Part shown: piece after piece, positions 45,995 through 55,135 of the stretch
Layout: every line of letters begins with the position of its first letter
Position numbering within the stretch: position 1 is the first letter of the stretch
Assembly: GCA_014237395.1 (NCBI GenBank)
Contig: JABZFP010000001.1
Span: forward strand, 57,496-121,495
Length of the DNA stretch: 64,000 nucleotides
Source of the DNA: Desulfobacteraceae bacterium
Lineage (GTDB): Bacteria; Desulfobacterota; Desulfobacteria; Desulfobacterales; UBA5852
Direction: 5' to 3'
Position numbers and translations under genes: made by a program
Notes under the pieces: model-generated
The model's input: the letters and a program-made list of their open reading frames with translations, nothing else
Told to the model about the DNA's origin: nothing
The model's database searches: none

Positions 45995-47994
45995 CTTGGC
46001 GCGAAAAAATCCTATCCGAATTTACTCCCAATGTCGCTCGGCTGACCCTGGTTGCCGATCCGGACGGCTTGCTCCTGGAAGAGGGTGTTCTTGCAGGCAT
46101 ACGCGAGCGCGGTTTTGAACTGATCCCGTTCGAGGATCATGTTGCCTTTCGCTATGCATACGAATCCAAATTTCGTTCCCTTTGGGACCAGGGTGAGCAG
46201 ACAGATTTGGTGGTCGTGCTGCGTTCCGCGGCCAGCGACCTCGGTTGCCTGCCATACGATCTTTTACAGGCCGGCCGCAGATTGTCATTCAACCTCGGGG
46301 AAATATTCCCCAACCTGAGCTATCCCATTGTGACCGCCTTGGACCGTGGCGATTTGGATGCGCTCTACGAAGCCCAGAAACGACACACTTCCGGGGTACT
46401 TGGAAATAATGACACCAAGGATTTCATCTTACTACACGTTTTTGAAATCGTGCCGAAACTCATCCGGCAACCGTCCGATTTAATGCGCACGCTCTTGCGC
46501 CGTCACTACCGAGAGCAGCGCGTCCCTGCCTTGCTCGATGAGCGTTTTATGCAGGTTATGCGGCAACAGGGCGATTTTGATGATTGGCCCATCGAAACCA
46601 TTATTCCTGATCGAGAAGCTTTTTTCGCTTTTCTCCAGGAACGCTGGCCCATTTTTCTAAATCGGTCGGCAAGTCAGGATAGCAAAAGCGTTAACGAAAA
46701 CAAGCAACCTTTCGGTTTTGAATATCCCGGCCCTCCGGATTTGCCCTTTGACCATGACGACATCCGTGTCTACATCGACAACCTGTTTGTCGAAGGACTA
46801 CTTGAAGCGGTCCCCCATGATCGGGCTGAATCACTCTCCGAGACCTGGCTCGCCATCGGAATCCGAACGGACGAGCAAGCGGATAGGACACGGCGCGTGG
46901 ATGGCCTTCTCGATACATTGGCAGTCGACATCCCCAATGAGGACAGACGGCATGACGACTGGTTCCGCTTTGCCAAAACCTGGGCGGAGCTACAGGCTTT
47001 GGCACTGGAGTCGAATGCAGTGTTGCCGGAACTGGCGCGGCAGAAGATGGAGGCGCTTCAAGCTCAGATTGATGCTGCTCTCGTGCCGTGGCTGACAAAA
47101 CGGTATGCAGGATTGGTCAACCTGCCACCGGCTCCGCCGGTCATGCTCCACCATATTCCCCGCTTCCTCTCCCGACATGTCAACGAGGCCAGGCACCACA
47201 AAGCGGCGTTTGTCCTGGTGGACGGTCTCGCGTTGGATCAGTGGATCGTCATCCGCAAAGAAATTACCAAGCAGCGAGTCAATTACCGCTTTCGTGAGAA
47301 CGCGGTGTTCGCCTGGATACCGACCATCACCTCTGTATCGCGCCAGGCGGCCTTTGCGGGAAAGCCACCGATCTATTTCCCGAACAGCATACGCACCACC
47401 GATAAAGAACCGGCCCTATGGACGCAATTTTGGGTGGACCAGGGGTTGACACAGCAGGAAGTCGCATATGCCAAGGGGCTGGGGAACGGCACCTTGGAAA
47501 GCGTTGAGGAGATTGTTGCTCAGCCCAAGACGAGGGTGGTCGGTCTGGTTGTCGACAAAGTGGATAAGATCATGCACGGTATGGAGCTTGGCGCTGCAGG
47601 GATGCACAACCAGGTTCGCCAGTGGGCTGCAGGGCCGTTCTTGATGCAGCTGTTCGACTTGCTTCTGGAGAATGGATTCCATGTCTACCTGTCGTCGGAT
47701 CACGGCAATATCGAGGCGTCAGGTTGTGGCAGACCCACCGAAGGAGCCGTGGCCGATCTGCGCGGAGAGCGCGCTCGAATCTATCCCGATCCCCTGCTGC
47801 GCCGTCAGGTTAAAAAACGGTGTCCAGACGCTCTGGAATGGCCGCCTATCGGGCTGCCGGAGAACTATCTGCCCTTGCTTGCCCCACCTCGCAAAGCGTT
47901 TGTCCGCAAGACCGAAAGCCTTGTCGGGCATGGCGGCGCTTCTCTTGAAGAACTCATTGTCCCTCTGGTTCAGATCGAAAGGAGGGACACGTGA
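45991..47994 (+). CDS. pglZ: BREX-3 alkaline-phosphatase-fold protein PglZ
   Basis: A 667-residue PglZ-domain protein. The metal-binding N-motif VLVDGLALDQW (about 408-418) and the later SSDHGNIEASG (about 567-577) and VGHGGASLEELIVPL are the hallmark metal sites of the alkaline phosphatase superfamily as used in PglZ. PglZ is the common marker of all BREX types and is required for both methylation and defence in studied systems. Both ends overlap neighbours by four bases, so it is translated in step with the HEPN-CBS gene and brxA. Confidence 0.92.
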   Translation: MTWREKILSEFTPNVARLTLVADPDGLLLEEGVLAGIRERGFELIPFEDHVAFRYAYESKFRSLWDQGEQTDLVVVLRSAASDLGCLPYDLLQAGRRLSFNLGEIFPNLSYPIVTALDRGDLDALYEAQKRHTSGVLGNNDTKDFILLHVFEIVPKLIRQPSDLMRTLLRRHYREQRVPALLDERFMQVMRQQGDFDDWPIETIIPDREAFFAFLQERWPIFLNRSASQDSKSVNENKQPFGFEYPGPPDLPFDHDDIRVYIDNLFVEGLLEAVPHDRAESLSETWLAIGIRTDEQADRTRRVDGLLDTLAVDIPNEDRRHDDWFRFAKTWAELQALALESNAVLPELARQKMEALQAQIDAALVPWLTKRYAGLVNLPPAPPVMLHHIPRFLSRHVNEARHHKAAFVLVDGLALDQWIVIRKEITKQRVNYRFRENAVFAWIPTITSVSRQAAFAGKPPIYFPNSIRTTDKEPALWTQFWVDQGLTQQEVAYAKGLGNGTLESVEEIVAQPKTRVVGLVVDKVDKIMHGMELGAAGMHNQVRQWAAGPFLMQLFDLLLENGFHVYLSSDHGNIEASGCGRPTEGAVADLRGERARIYPDPLLRRQVKKRCPDALEWPPIGLPENYLPLLAPPRKAFVRKTESLVGHGGASLEELIVPLVQIERRDT

Positions 47995-48746
47995 ACGGAC
48001 GGAAGGCACAGATCGGCTTCAGCCAACGCATCCGACTCGAATGGTTCGAGCAGACGGCCAATTTGATGCTGGCCGGGAACGATAAGACCACAATCAATGA
48101 CTCGCTCCAAGATCTGCTCCAGGACAAGGTGTCGGTCGGTGGAAAGTCAGTTAGGGGTAACCGGGAAAAGGTTATCACCATTCTGTTGAAGACCTGGCTT
48201 ACCGTGCCTCGTGAATTGGAAAAGTTGCGGGACGAGGGTCTTAAGATTCTCCAAGGACTTCAACGCAAAGACCGAATTGCCGTTCACTGGGGCATGACAC
48301 TGGCTGCTTATCCCTTTTGGGGTTCGGTCGCCATGCATACCGGTAGACTGCTGCGGCTTCAGGGAACAGTCGCTGCCGCACATGTTCAGCGGCGGGTCAA
48401 AGAGGATTACGGAGAACGCGAAACCGCGTCACGAGCCGCCCGGCGCGTGCTTCGATCATATATCGATTGGGGCGTTTTGAAAGAGACCGGCGACAAAGGC
48501 GTCTACGGCCAAGGGGAGCAATATCCGGTTGAAGACCCCAGGCTCATAGCCTGGATAGTGGAGGCATCCCTCCGCGTCAGGGTGAACGGATCGGCCGCAA
48601 TAAAGGACCTGCTTGACAGTCCGAGCATCTTTCCCTTCCGATTGGCCTATATTTCAGCCGAACATATGGCATCGCTCTCGCCTCGTTTGAATATCCTGCG
48701 GCACGGTCTGGATGACGACCTTGTGATGATAGGGGATGGGAAATAG
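47991..48746 (+). CDS. brxA: BREX-3 protein BrxA (DUF1819-like)
   Basis: A 251-residue all-helical protein, the last gene of the operon as expected for type 3 BREX. It shows the BrxA-typical N-terminal block GFSQRIRLEWFEQTANLMLAG and the middle HWGMTLAAYPFWGSVAMHTGRLLRLQG. BrxA of type 1 BREX binds DNA and is needed for defence. The GTG start overlaps pglZ (GTGA). After it the sequence passes into a riboswitch for the next unit. Confidence 0.87.
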   Translation: MNGRKAQIGFSQRIRLEWFEQTANLMLAGNDKTTINDSLQDLLQDKVSVGGKSVRGNREKVITILLKTWLTVPRELEKLRDEGLKILQGLQRKDRIAVHWGMTLAAYPFWGSVAMHTGRLLRLQGTVAAAHVQRRVKEDYGERETASRAARRVLRSYIDWGVLKETGDKGVYGQGEQYPVEDPRLIAWIVEASLRVRVNGSAAIKDLLDSPSIFPFRLAYISAEHMASLSPRLNILRHGLDDDLVMIGDGK

Positions 48747-48786
48747 CCCGTCACAAATTGTTAGAGTTATATTTTTGAAATAGTTG

Positions 48787-48866
48787 AGAAAAAAGCCAAA
48801 CCCATCGCGAGGTGGGGACGGAAAGCCACGGGTCTTAATAAGACAGCCGGGTTGCCAATGGGTATT
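48787..48866 (+). ncRNA. Cyclic-di-GMP-I (GEMM-I) riboswitch
   Basis: The core GCCAAACC...GGGACGGAAAGCC...AGCCGGGTTGCC matches the GEMM-I aptamer. Stem CCCATC/GGTGGG is capped by a GCGA tetraloop at 48807-48810. A second hairpin, GTCTT-AAT-AAGAC, and the closing GGGTTGCC follow. The ligand Gly-like G20 equivalent (g48795) and the intercalating A47 equivalent (a48822) are kept, while the G21-C46 pair of the standard aptamer appears as C48796-G48821, a compensatory swap. An intrinsic terminator follows immediately. It should gate the rhomboid gene downstream. Confidence 0.88.
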
Positions 48867-48870
48867 TTTT

Positions 48871-48909
48871 AGCCGGATCCCTGGTTTTCTGGGAGATCCG
48901 GTTTTTTTA
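48871..48909 (+). terminator. Riboswitch expression platform / terminator
   Basis: A 7-bp stem, CCGGATC and GATCCGG, with a partly paired loop is followed by a run of seven T. It starts about 15 bases after the aptamer, so ligand binding can be expected to alter read-through into the rhomboid gene. It may also terminate BREX transcripts. Confidence 0.8.
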
Positions 48910-48925
48910 TTTGTTTTGGTATGGC

Positions 48926-48944
48926 TGTGACCGGATCTGTCACA
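48926..48944. promoter_or_regulatory. TGTGAC/GTCACA inverted repeat upstream of rhomboid gene
   Basis: TGTGAC, seven bases, GTCACA: a perfect inverted repeat between the terminator and the rhomboid start. It resembles a CRP/FNR-type half-site pair but the spacer (nine between TGTGA and TCACA) is three too long, so the binding factor is unclear. Confidence 0.35.
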
Positions 48945-49005
48945 CCCTTCTGTTATCATCCTGCCAGAAGTGGAGGTTGATCTGAACCTGACGCAGGAGG
49001 CTGAT

Positions 49006-50520
49006 GTGGGTACTTTGGATGCAAAATCAGATGGTTCGTACATTATGGCGGGCAGAATCGCAGGCAGCGCTATCAATAAAACTGTTTTTTGGCCGTTGAT
49101 CGGAGCGGTGGTCCTGCCGGTGCTTATCGGTCTATTCGAGCCCGAGGCCATCCGGCTGGTGTGGCAGTGTTTCTACTGGGCTGCTTTTTACTCGGTGCCC
49201 GTCATTATTTTCGGGGTGGTATACATGTGGGCGCACTCGGACGAGGGCTTTCTCGCCGTGCTGGGCAAATTTGTGCGACCGGTGCCGGCCGGGATGATCT
49301 ACAATTCGGACCTCAAAAAGGCCGGCACGCCGGCGGTGACCATCAGCCTGATAGTTGCCAACACGCTCCTGTTCCTCTTAACCCCGGAGGAGGTCGTCGA
49401 CTGGCTGTGTTTCCTGCCTTACAGCGGCGATCTCAGCGTACCGCACGTCCTGCTGACCACGGTGACGTGTGCCTTCTTTCACAGCGACTTCGGTCACCTG
49501 TTCGGCAACATGGTCTTTTTGTGGGCCTTCGGCGCCACCCTGGAGTCGCGCCTGGGGACCGGCCGCTACCTGGCCGCCTATTTCCTGTGCAGCATCATCT
49601 CCAGCCTGATCTGCCTGAACCTGCTGGTCATCCAGGTGATGGTCTATGACGAGCCGCTCCTGCTGCTCCAGTATTGGTCCATCGGCGCCTCCGGGGTCAT
49701 ATCGGGCCTGATGGGGCTGTTCGTCATTCGGTGTTATTTTGCCCGGCTGTCCTTCAGCCTGCCGATCCTGTTCAATCCAATTTTTTCCGTGCCGGTGCGG
49801 ATCAACGGCATCATCTTGATCGGGTTCTTTTTTGCCAAAGATCTTGCCGGCAGTGTGGAGCAGATGGCTGACATCGAGGGCATGATCGACTACTGGGGGC
49901 ACGTGGGCGGATTTCTCGGCGGCATCGCCCTGGCTCTGGTGTTCCGGCTGCAGGATGACGGAGCAGGGGAGGCCAAAGAGGTCAAAGCGGAACGGTTGTC
50001 TGAAACGGTGGGCGGCACGACCGAGGCCTCGGAACTTTATACGACCATTCTCGAAACCGATCCCGAGAACCTGACCGCACTCAAACACTTCATCAAGCTT
50101 CGCCGCTACAATGACGACGAGGAAGGCGCCTGGTTCGTGAAGCTTTTATTCGCCACTATGAAAAGGGATTTCCAGAGTGGGGTGCGGCTGGTGCGGGACT
50201 ATTACCCGAAACACTTGAGCCTTCTGTCAGGCGATATCCTATTTCGTGTGGGAGTTGAGTTATACCAGTATGCCGATTATGAGAAAGCCCGATTATGTCT
50301 GGAACTGGCTGCAGGCAAGAACGGTCCCTGGCAGCACAAGGCCATGCTGATCCTGAGCCGCACTTACGAGGCCGTCGACAATCCGGATCGCGCCCTTGTC
50401 GTGCTCCAGGAGCTCTTGGCCCAAGGCCCAGAGGAAATCTTCAGACGTCAGGCCATGAAGCGGCTGATGGAGCTACAGCAACAGACAAATATCCTTTCTG
50501 TATCGACAAGCGCGGCATAA
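49006..50520 (+). CDS. Rhomboid-family intramembrane protease with C-terminal TPR
   Basis: About 504 residues. Two extra N-terminal helices precede a six-helix rhomboid core with HSDFGHLFGN, the catalytic Ser229 in GASG and the catalytic His299 in YWGHVGG. A cytosolic C-terminal TPR region spans roughly 330-495. Rhomboids cut transmembrane proteins. The GTG start lies five bases after AGGAGG; in-frame starts 12 codons up or 13 codons down are less well placed. A c-di-GMP riboswitch precedes it. A paralogue with the same architecture lies 2.7 kb downstream on the opposite strand. Confidence 0.88.
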   Translation: MGTLDAKSDGSYIMAGRIAGSAINKTVFWPLIGAVVLPVLIGLFEPEAIRLVWQCFYWAAFYSVPVIIFGVVYMWAHSDEGFLAVLGKFVRPVPAGMIYNSDLKKAGTPAVTISLIVANTLLFLLTPEEVVDWLCFLPYSGDLSVPHVLLTTVTCAFFHSDFGHLFGNMVFLWAFGATLESRLGTGRYLAAYFLCSIISSLICLNLLVIQVMVYDEPLLLLQYWSIGASGVISGLMGLFVIRCYFARLSFSLPILFNPIFSVPVRINGIILIGFFFAKDLAGSVEQMADIEGMIDYWGHVGGFLGGIALALVFRLQDDGAGEAKEVKAERLSETVGGTTEASELYTTILETDPENLTALKHFIKLRRYNDDEEGAWFVKLLFATMKRDFQSGVRLVRDYYPKHLSLLSGDILFRVGVELYQYADYEKARLCLELAAGKNGPWQHKAMLILSRTYEAVDNPDRALVVLQELLAQGPEEIFRRQAMKRLMELQQQTNILSVSTSAA

Positions 50521-50787
50521 GGGAGGGTGAATGGTGATTTTCATGCTAGATATCAGAGGTAATGGTTTTAAGATCGGGTGCGGAAATAGTGCTGCAATCG
50601 TTAATGGCCTATAAAGACGAAAATATTTTTTATATTAAACCTAATAATGAGGTTGAGTGTAAATTTTTACCTATTTAAAAGTAAAATATTTGAAAGATTT
50701 CAATCTATAGATATGGCTGTGGCTGTTAAATGATTGATAATGTGCTATGCTTAAAAAAGAGGTCTGATCAATCAAGAGGGTGATACA

Positions 50788-52341
50788 ATGGGTGAAAAGA
50801 GCAAATCAAATAGTCCTGAACTCGATAAGATTGCTGATCGGAAATCGATTCAGGATGAAGGAACCATCGCCGGGTCTTCTGACCAAGGTGGCGATGAATT
50901 GAAAGTTGTAAAAGCCTTACTTGAAAATGGTATTTTTCTTGAAGAAGAAGGAAAATCCGATGAAGCGGAAAAGGTTTATAATGATATAGCTAATCGTCTC
51001 GATAATAGAGAAACCTCTGTATTCCTATCAATAGTTTTAGGGGCCCGATATAATTTAACCCAGAAAATTAAATTGAATCGTCGCCAAAAAGAAGCGATTG
51101 CACTATATGATGACTTAGTTAATCGATTAATAAATAACAATAATTCAGTCAACATTGGGTTGATTATCCAAGCTTTGCTTAAAAAAGCGGCGGAGATTTC
51201 TGCAGAAGCAGAATTTTCTAAAGAAAGAGATGTTTTGAAAGCTATTTCAATCTATGACCATATTATGACACGCTATAGAAGGTACGATGAGACAGCTTTG
51301 CAATTAGGGGTCGTACAAGCTTTGATCGAAAAATTTTATCTTATTGACGAAAGTTATTATGATTATGTTGACGGAAGAAATTATGCTGAAGCCGAATCCA
51401 TTTGCGATCTATTGAGAGAGATTGGATATAGTGACGAACTTGTCCTTCTTGACAAGGCCGCCGAGGCATTAATATTGTTTAGAAAAAAGACTATAATAGC
51501 TGGAAGCATAGCTCAAGACAGGAATGAAATTTTTCTGAATATTGCAAATACAATCTACAAAAAAGGAGTTTTGCTTGAAGAAGAAGGCCAAGAGGATCAG
51601 GCGATAGATGCTTACAATCGATTCATATTGCGTTTCAAAGATTCCGGTTTGTTTGCAGAACAAGTTACAATGGCATTTTTTAAAAAGGATCTTTTGCTTA
51701 CAAAATTAAGACAATTAGATGAATCGACTGCAACCTATGACCTTTTGTTTCACGACATCAAAAGCTGTGATAATTTGACGATCCTCGAACTAGTTGCCAA
51801 TGCATTGTTTAATAAAGGTGTATTGCTCACTGAATTAGGGCGAATAGAAGAGTCGATCGCAACCTATGACCTCTTGTTCCATGACCACAAAAACTGCGAT
51901 GAACCGACGATTCTAAAGCAAGTTGGTTATTCTTTAATTAAAAAGTTCGATTTAATTGAATATGATTCACGACTCTATAAGCAGATTGGAGAGGAATTAC
52001 TCTACATCGGCGATTTGCTTGGAGGTTGGGATGAAGATGATTCAATATGGATTTATGACTTCATGGTTAGCCGTTTCGAAAGTAGCCAGGTAATAGAACT
52101 ACTCGAAATGGTAGCAGAAGCCTTGTTAAAGAAATCTATTCTACTTACAAAATGGGGCCAATTTGAGAAAGCAATAAGGGTCTGTGGGCAAATAATTTAT
52201 AAGTTTGGAAATCGTAATGAGCCCATTTTCCTAAGACGAACCGCTGCCGCTATACTCAACAAAGCCGATGCACTTGAATTATTGGAAGAAAGAAAAAAGC
52301 ATCAGGCGTCTACAAAACCCATTAGAATTATTGAAATTTAA
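50788..52341 (+). CDS. Cytosolic TPR-like repeat protein
   Basis: A 517-residue soluble protein with about nine degenerate repeats of roughly 43-45 residues. Units such as FNKGVLLTELGRIEESIATYDLLFHDHKNCDE show TPR helix signatures with an extra spacer helix. The N-terminal 40 residues are polar and disordered-looking. There is no signal peptide. The gene is much more AT-rich than the BREX operon or the first rhomboid. It has a good site, AGAGGGTGA, and converges with the next gene, overlapping its stop by 14 bases. Function unknown; a partner of the TPR-bearing rhomboids is possible. Confidence 0.7.
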   Translation: MGEKSKSNSPELDKIADRKSIQDEGTIAGSSDQGGDELKVVKALLENGIFLEEEGKSDEAEKVYNDIANRLDNRETSVFLSIVLGARYNLTQKIKLNRRQKEAIALYDDLVNRLINNNNSVNIGLIIQALLKKAAEISAEAEFSKERDVLKAISIYDHIMTRYRRYDETALQLGVVQALIEKFYLIDESYYDYVDGRNYAEAESICDLLREIGYSDELVLLDKAAEALILFRKKTIIAGSIAQDRNEIFLNIANTIYKKGVLLEEEGQEDQAIDAYNRFILRFKDSGLFAEQVTMAFFKKDLLLTKLRQLDESTATYDLLFHDIKSCDNLTILELVANALFNKGVLLTELGRIEESIATYDLLFHDHKNCDEPTILKQVGYSLIKKFDLIEYDSRLYKQIGEELLYIGDLLGGWDEDDSIWIYDFMVSRFESSQVIELLEMVAEALLKKSILLTKWGQFEKAIRVCGQIIYKFGNRNEPIFLRRTAAAILNKADALELLEERKKHQASTKPIRIIEI

Positions 52342-53164
52342 AAATCTCGTCAGTTTGATTCTTCCCATTACCGTAACTGTGTACGTTAGCTATTAAGTTG
52401 TCGATATCCAACAATTCAACTCTATGCCTGAAAGAACGAAATGTAATTCCAAGCATTGACGCACATTCAGTTTTATTGCCATTTGTAATATTCAATGCCC
52501 GGATAATAATATCTCGCTCAACTGATTTTAAAAATAGATCAAGAGAATCCTTTTCAACCTTTTCTAAATACATAGAATCGACTGATTCATGTTTATTGCC
52601 GATTCCAAATTTCTCTATCCTGTGTCTCAAAGATCTAAAAGATATCCCTAATGTAATAGACGCGTCGGTTTTATTGTAATCTGCCTTTTCTAAGGCTTCT
52701 AAGATTAGATGTATCTCTATTCCGTTAATATATTGATCGATTGAAATTTTTTTAGAATTTTCTTTTAGAAAATATTTAGCAACTATTCCTAAGTGTCCTA
52801 GACTGTATTCTCGAATTTTCGACATGAACTCATTTATATCATAACCTAATAGCACTGCTGCATCATATTCATTAAAATTTGACCTATAAAGCGCATCTTG
52901 AATCTCCTTCGACTCTATTTTCTTTAGATGCAATTTTAGAGGGCCCGAGACAGAATCTATGTATTTTGTGGAGTTGTGTGATTGGTAACTGGATTTTAAA
53001 CTGTCTTTGTCCGATTGCGTTAGGAGTGCCATTATTGCACTACATAATGCTCTGATTGTAACAGGATTTTGTTCTGGAAGGCTTCCGGTATTTTGATCGT
53101 TGTCAAATGGGTTTAATCCATCGGATATCATATTTATGATTTTAAGGGCTTCTCTTTTTTCCAC
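52328..53164 (-). CDS. Protein with three Fis-type HTH repeats
   Basis: A 278-residue AT-rich gene. Three Fis-like units are visible: one near residue 85-123 (degenerate, IQDALYRSNFNEYDAAVLLGY), one at about 150-190 (ILEALEKADYNKTDASITLG followed by ISFRSLRHRIEKFGI) and one at about 213-252 (IIRALNITNGNKTECASMLG followed by ITFRSFRHRVELLDI). This motif normally occurs once, at the end of PilR/NtrC activators. Neither AAA+ nor receiver domain is present. It probably binds DNA, perhaps several half-sites at once. The N-terminal 80 residues are unrecognised. Confidence 0.72.
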   Translation of the reverse strand: MEKREALKIINMISDGLNPFDNDQNTGSLPEQNPVTIRALCSAIMALLTQSDKDSLKSSYQSHNSTKYIDSVSGPLKLHLKKIESKEIQDALYRSNFNEYDAAVLLGYDINEFMSKIREYSLGHLGIVAKYFLKENSKKISIDQYINGIEIHLILEALEKADYNKTDASITLGISFRSLRHRIEKFGIGNKHESVDSMYLEKVEKDSLDLFLKSVERDIIIRALNITNGNKTECASMLGITFRSFRHRVELLDIDNLIANVHSYGNGKNQTDEIFKFQ

Positions 53165-53218
53165 GATAAACTATAGCCTCATGAAGAACTTAAAAGGTTA
53201 TTTTTTGAAATGAAAATC

Positions 53219-54631
53219 TTAGCTAACAAAGGATTCCAAACGGCTTTTCGCCTCAATCTGGAAGGCCTTTTCAGAAAAATTATCAACAATCTGCATCAAG
53301 ACAACTTTCGACCGATCACGATTCCCGATCCCTTCATAGGTATCACTGAGCAGCAGCATTGCTTTCCCCTGCCAAGGCCCTTCCATCTCGGAGGAGAGGT
53401 CCAAACACACACGGGCTTTTTGCAGATCGACATTGTGGTAGAAGAAACTACCTAAACGAAAGAGGGTTTCGCCTGAAAGACCAATCAAATATTTTGGCCA
53501 ATAGTCCCGGACCAGATCAATCGCCTTGTTAAAATCCTTTTGAACAAGCAAAGGGACTAAGCGAACGAAATAATACATTTGGCGCTGTTCATCGTATCTC
53601 GCAAGATCCAGGAAATAAAGCAGTGCCTCCTCGTTCTCAGGTTCCTTTTCCAGTATTTCTTTGTAGAGTTGGGCAGCCTCCGGTTGACCTGCAAATTCAT
53701 ACCTCGCTTTGCCTGCTCGTACCTTAACGGCTTCCTCACCAGCCTCGTGATGAAATTTTAATACCCAGGCAATAATACAGCCACCTAAGAAACCGCCGAC
53801 ATGAGCCCAATAATTTATGTTACTTCCGTCAGCCATTTGTTCAACGCTGCCTGCGACATTTCTAGCAAAAAATAATCCCACAAAAAGCAACGCAGGGATT
53901 CTAAGGCGAAAGGAAAGAAAAGGAATGAACAGGATTCCTATTCCATATGAAACCCGAGAAAAATAACAACGCACAATAAACAGACCCATCACACCAGAAA
54001 TTGCACCAGATGCTCCTAAACCGTGAATTTCGTAGATAAGGTCAGGGAAATCTAACACTACCCCTTGATAGAGGATCAAAGTGGTATAAAAAGTTTTTGC
54101 AGCAATTATGAAGGCGAAATACAACCAGAGGAAGCGTTCTGAACCTACCCGCGACTCAACTGAGGAACCAAATGCCCAAAGAAAAATCATATTGCCAAGT
54201 AAATGGTTGAAATCTCCATGTAGGAATGCCGAACTGAATACGGAAAATAGGTCTTGCGTGAAGGTTGAGCTATCAAGGGGGAGGAAGGTATAATGATCGA
54301 CGATATGTTCTGGTAATGCAAAAAACAAAAAGGTGTTTAAGAAAATTAGAGATATAGTTACCCAAGGGTAAAATTTTTGTTTGAGGTCGCTACCAAAGGG
54401 CAAACCATCAGGAATAAGGCGTAAGTTTTTAAAAAAATATCCTGATGTTGCGCCGTTACCTTTGGCTAAATCTGCAACGGCACCAAACATTAAGGCAATG
54501 GGGAGAACCAGAAATGCGATATAAACGAAATCCTGGATGACTTCAATCCACTCAGGATGAACCAATCCAATAAAAACAGGAATAACGATCGCGCAGATCA
54601 ATTGTCCCCAAAACGAAGCCTTAAATTTCAA
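53219..54631 (-). CDS. Second rhomboid-TPR intramembrane protease
   Basis: About 470 residues, a clear paralogue of the riboswitch-controlled rhomboid: HGDFNHLLGNMIFLWAFG, the catalytic Ser in GASGAISG and His in YWAHVGGFLGG, two extra N-terminal helices and a C-terminal TPR region of the same length. It is AT-richer than its paralogue, so the two did not arise by very recent duplication here. The TTG start chosen lies six bases after GGAAGG and matches the paralogue's N-terminus; a TTG 24 codons earlier lacks a ribosome site. No riboswitch is seen upstream. Confidence 0.83.
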   Translation of the reverse strand: MKFKASFWGQLICAIVIPVFIGLVHPEWIEVIQDFVYIAFLVLPIALMFGAVADLAKGNGATSGYFFKNLRLIPDGLPFGSDLKQKFYPWVTISLIFLNTFLFFALPEHIVDHYTFLPLDSSTFTQDLFSVFSSAFLHGDFNHLLGNMIFLWAFGSSVESRVGSERFLWLYFAFIIAAKTFYTTLILYQGVVLDFPDLIYEIHGLGASGAISGVMGLFIVRCYFSRVSYGIGILFIPFLSFRLRIPALLFVGLFFARNVAGSVEQMADGSNINYWAHVGGFLGGCIIAWVLKFHHEAGEEAVKVRAGKARYEFAGQPEAAQLYKEILEKEPENEEALLYFLDLARYDEQRQMYYFVRLVPLLVQKDFNKAIDLVRDYWPKYLIGLSGETLFRLGSFFYHNVDLQKARVCLDLSSEMEGPWQGKAMLLLSDTYEGIGNRDRSKVVLMQIVDNFSEKAFQIEAKSRLESFVS

Positions 54632-54860
54632 CAGCCGCCTTCCGCTAAGTTGTTGTTGGTCTTTTAATTGAATACTTAAAAATAAAAGCAATATATGTAC
54701 CAATTAGGCCGGGTTAGAAAATGGATAAGATATCAACGGGATAATGCAGGTAGCGTTGTGAATATGCCGCAAGGGATGACGATAATTGGCAGTTCAGAGC
54801 CGCTATTTGTCAAACATTGAATGAAACCAGCGGGCAGCCGAAGCTGCTAAAGTAGATCGC

Positions 54861-55016
54861 ATGGTATTCCATTCGATAGATGGTGACCATTATCATGAAG
54901 CCAAAAAGCTCTTTGTAGATAGGATTGAATCGGGCCGGCTTGAACTCAATTTGATGAAGCATCTTAAAGATATGGTTGAGATGGGGTTCCAGTGGGGAGT
55001 GAGCGACGGGAATTAA
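54861..55016 (+). CDS. Small hypothetical protein
   Basis: A 51-residue frame (MVFHSIDGDHYHEAKKLF... ending FQWGVSDGN) with protein-like composition. The frame stays open 12 codons upstream without a start, so it may be the tail of a decayed gene. It lies in the otherwise empty 54.6-55.1 kb spacer. Low confidence. Confidence 0.3.
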   Translation: MVFHSIDGDHYHEAKKLFVDRIESGRLELNLMKHLKDMVEMGFQWGVSDGN

Positions 55017-55135
55017 CATAAAAATGGCGGACCGATTAGGGATCAAGACTTTTTACTTTGGTAAATTACCAAAGGACCTTGAAATATCAGGCAATGACCC
55101 ACGCGCTACCGGCTTAACCAACTGGAGGTCAAGAA

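Noticed and set aside
48926..48944. Calling the TGTGAC/GTCACA repeat a CRP site
   Set aside because: The spacer between TGTGA and TCACA is nine, not six; it is kept only as an unassigned inverted repeat.
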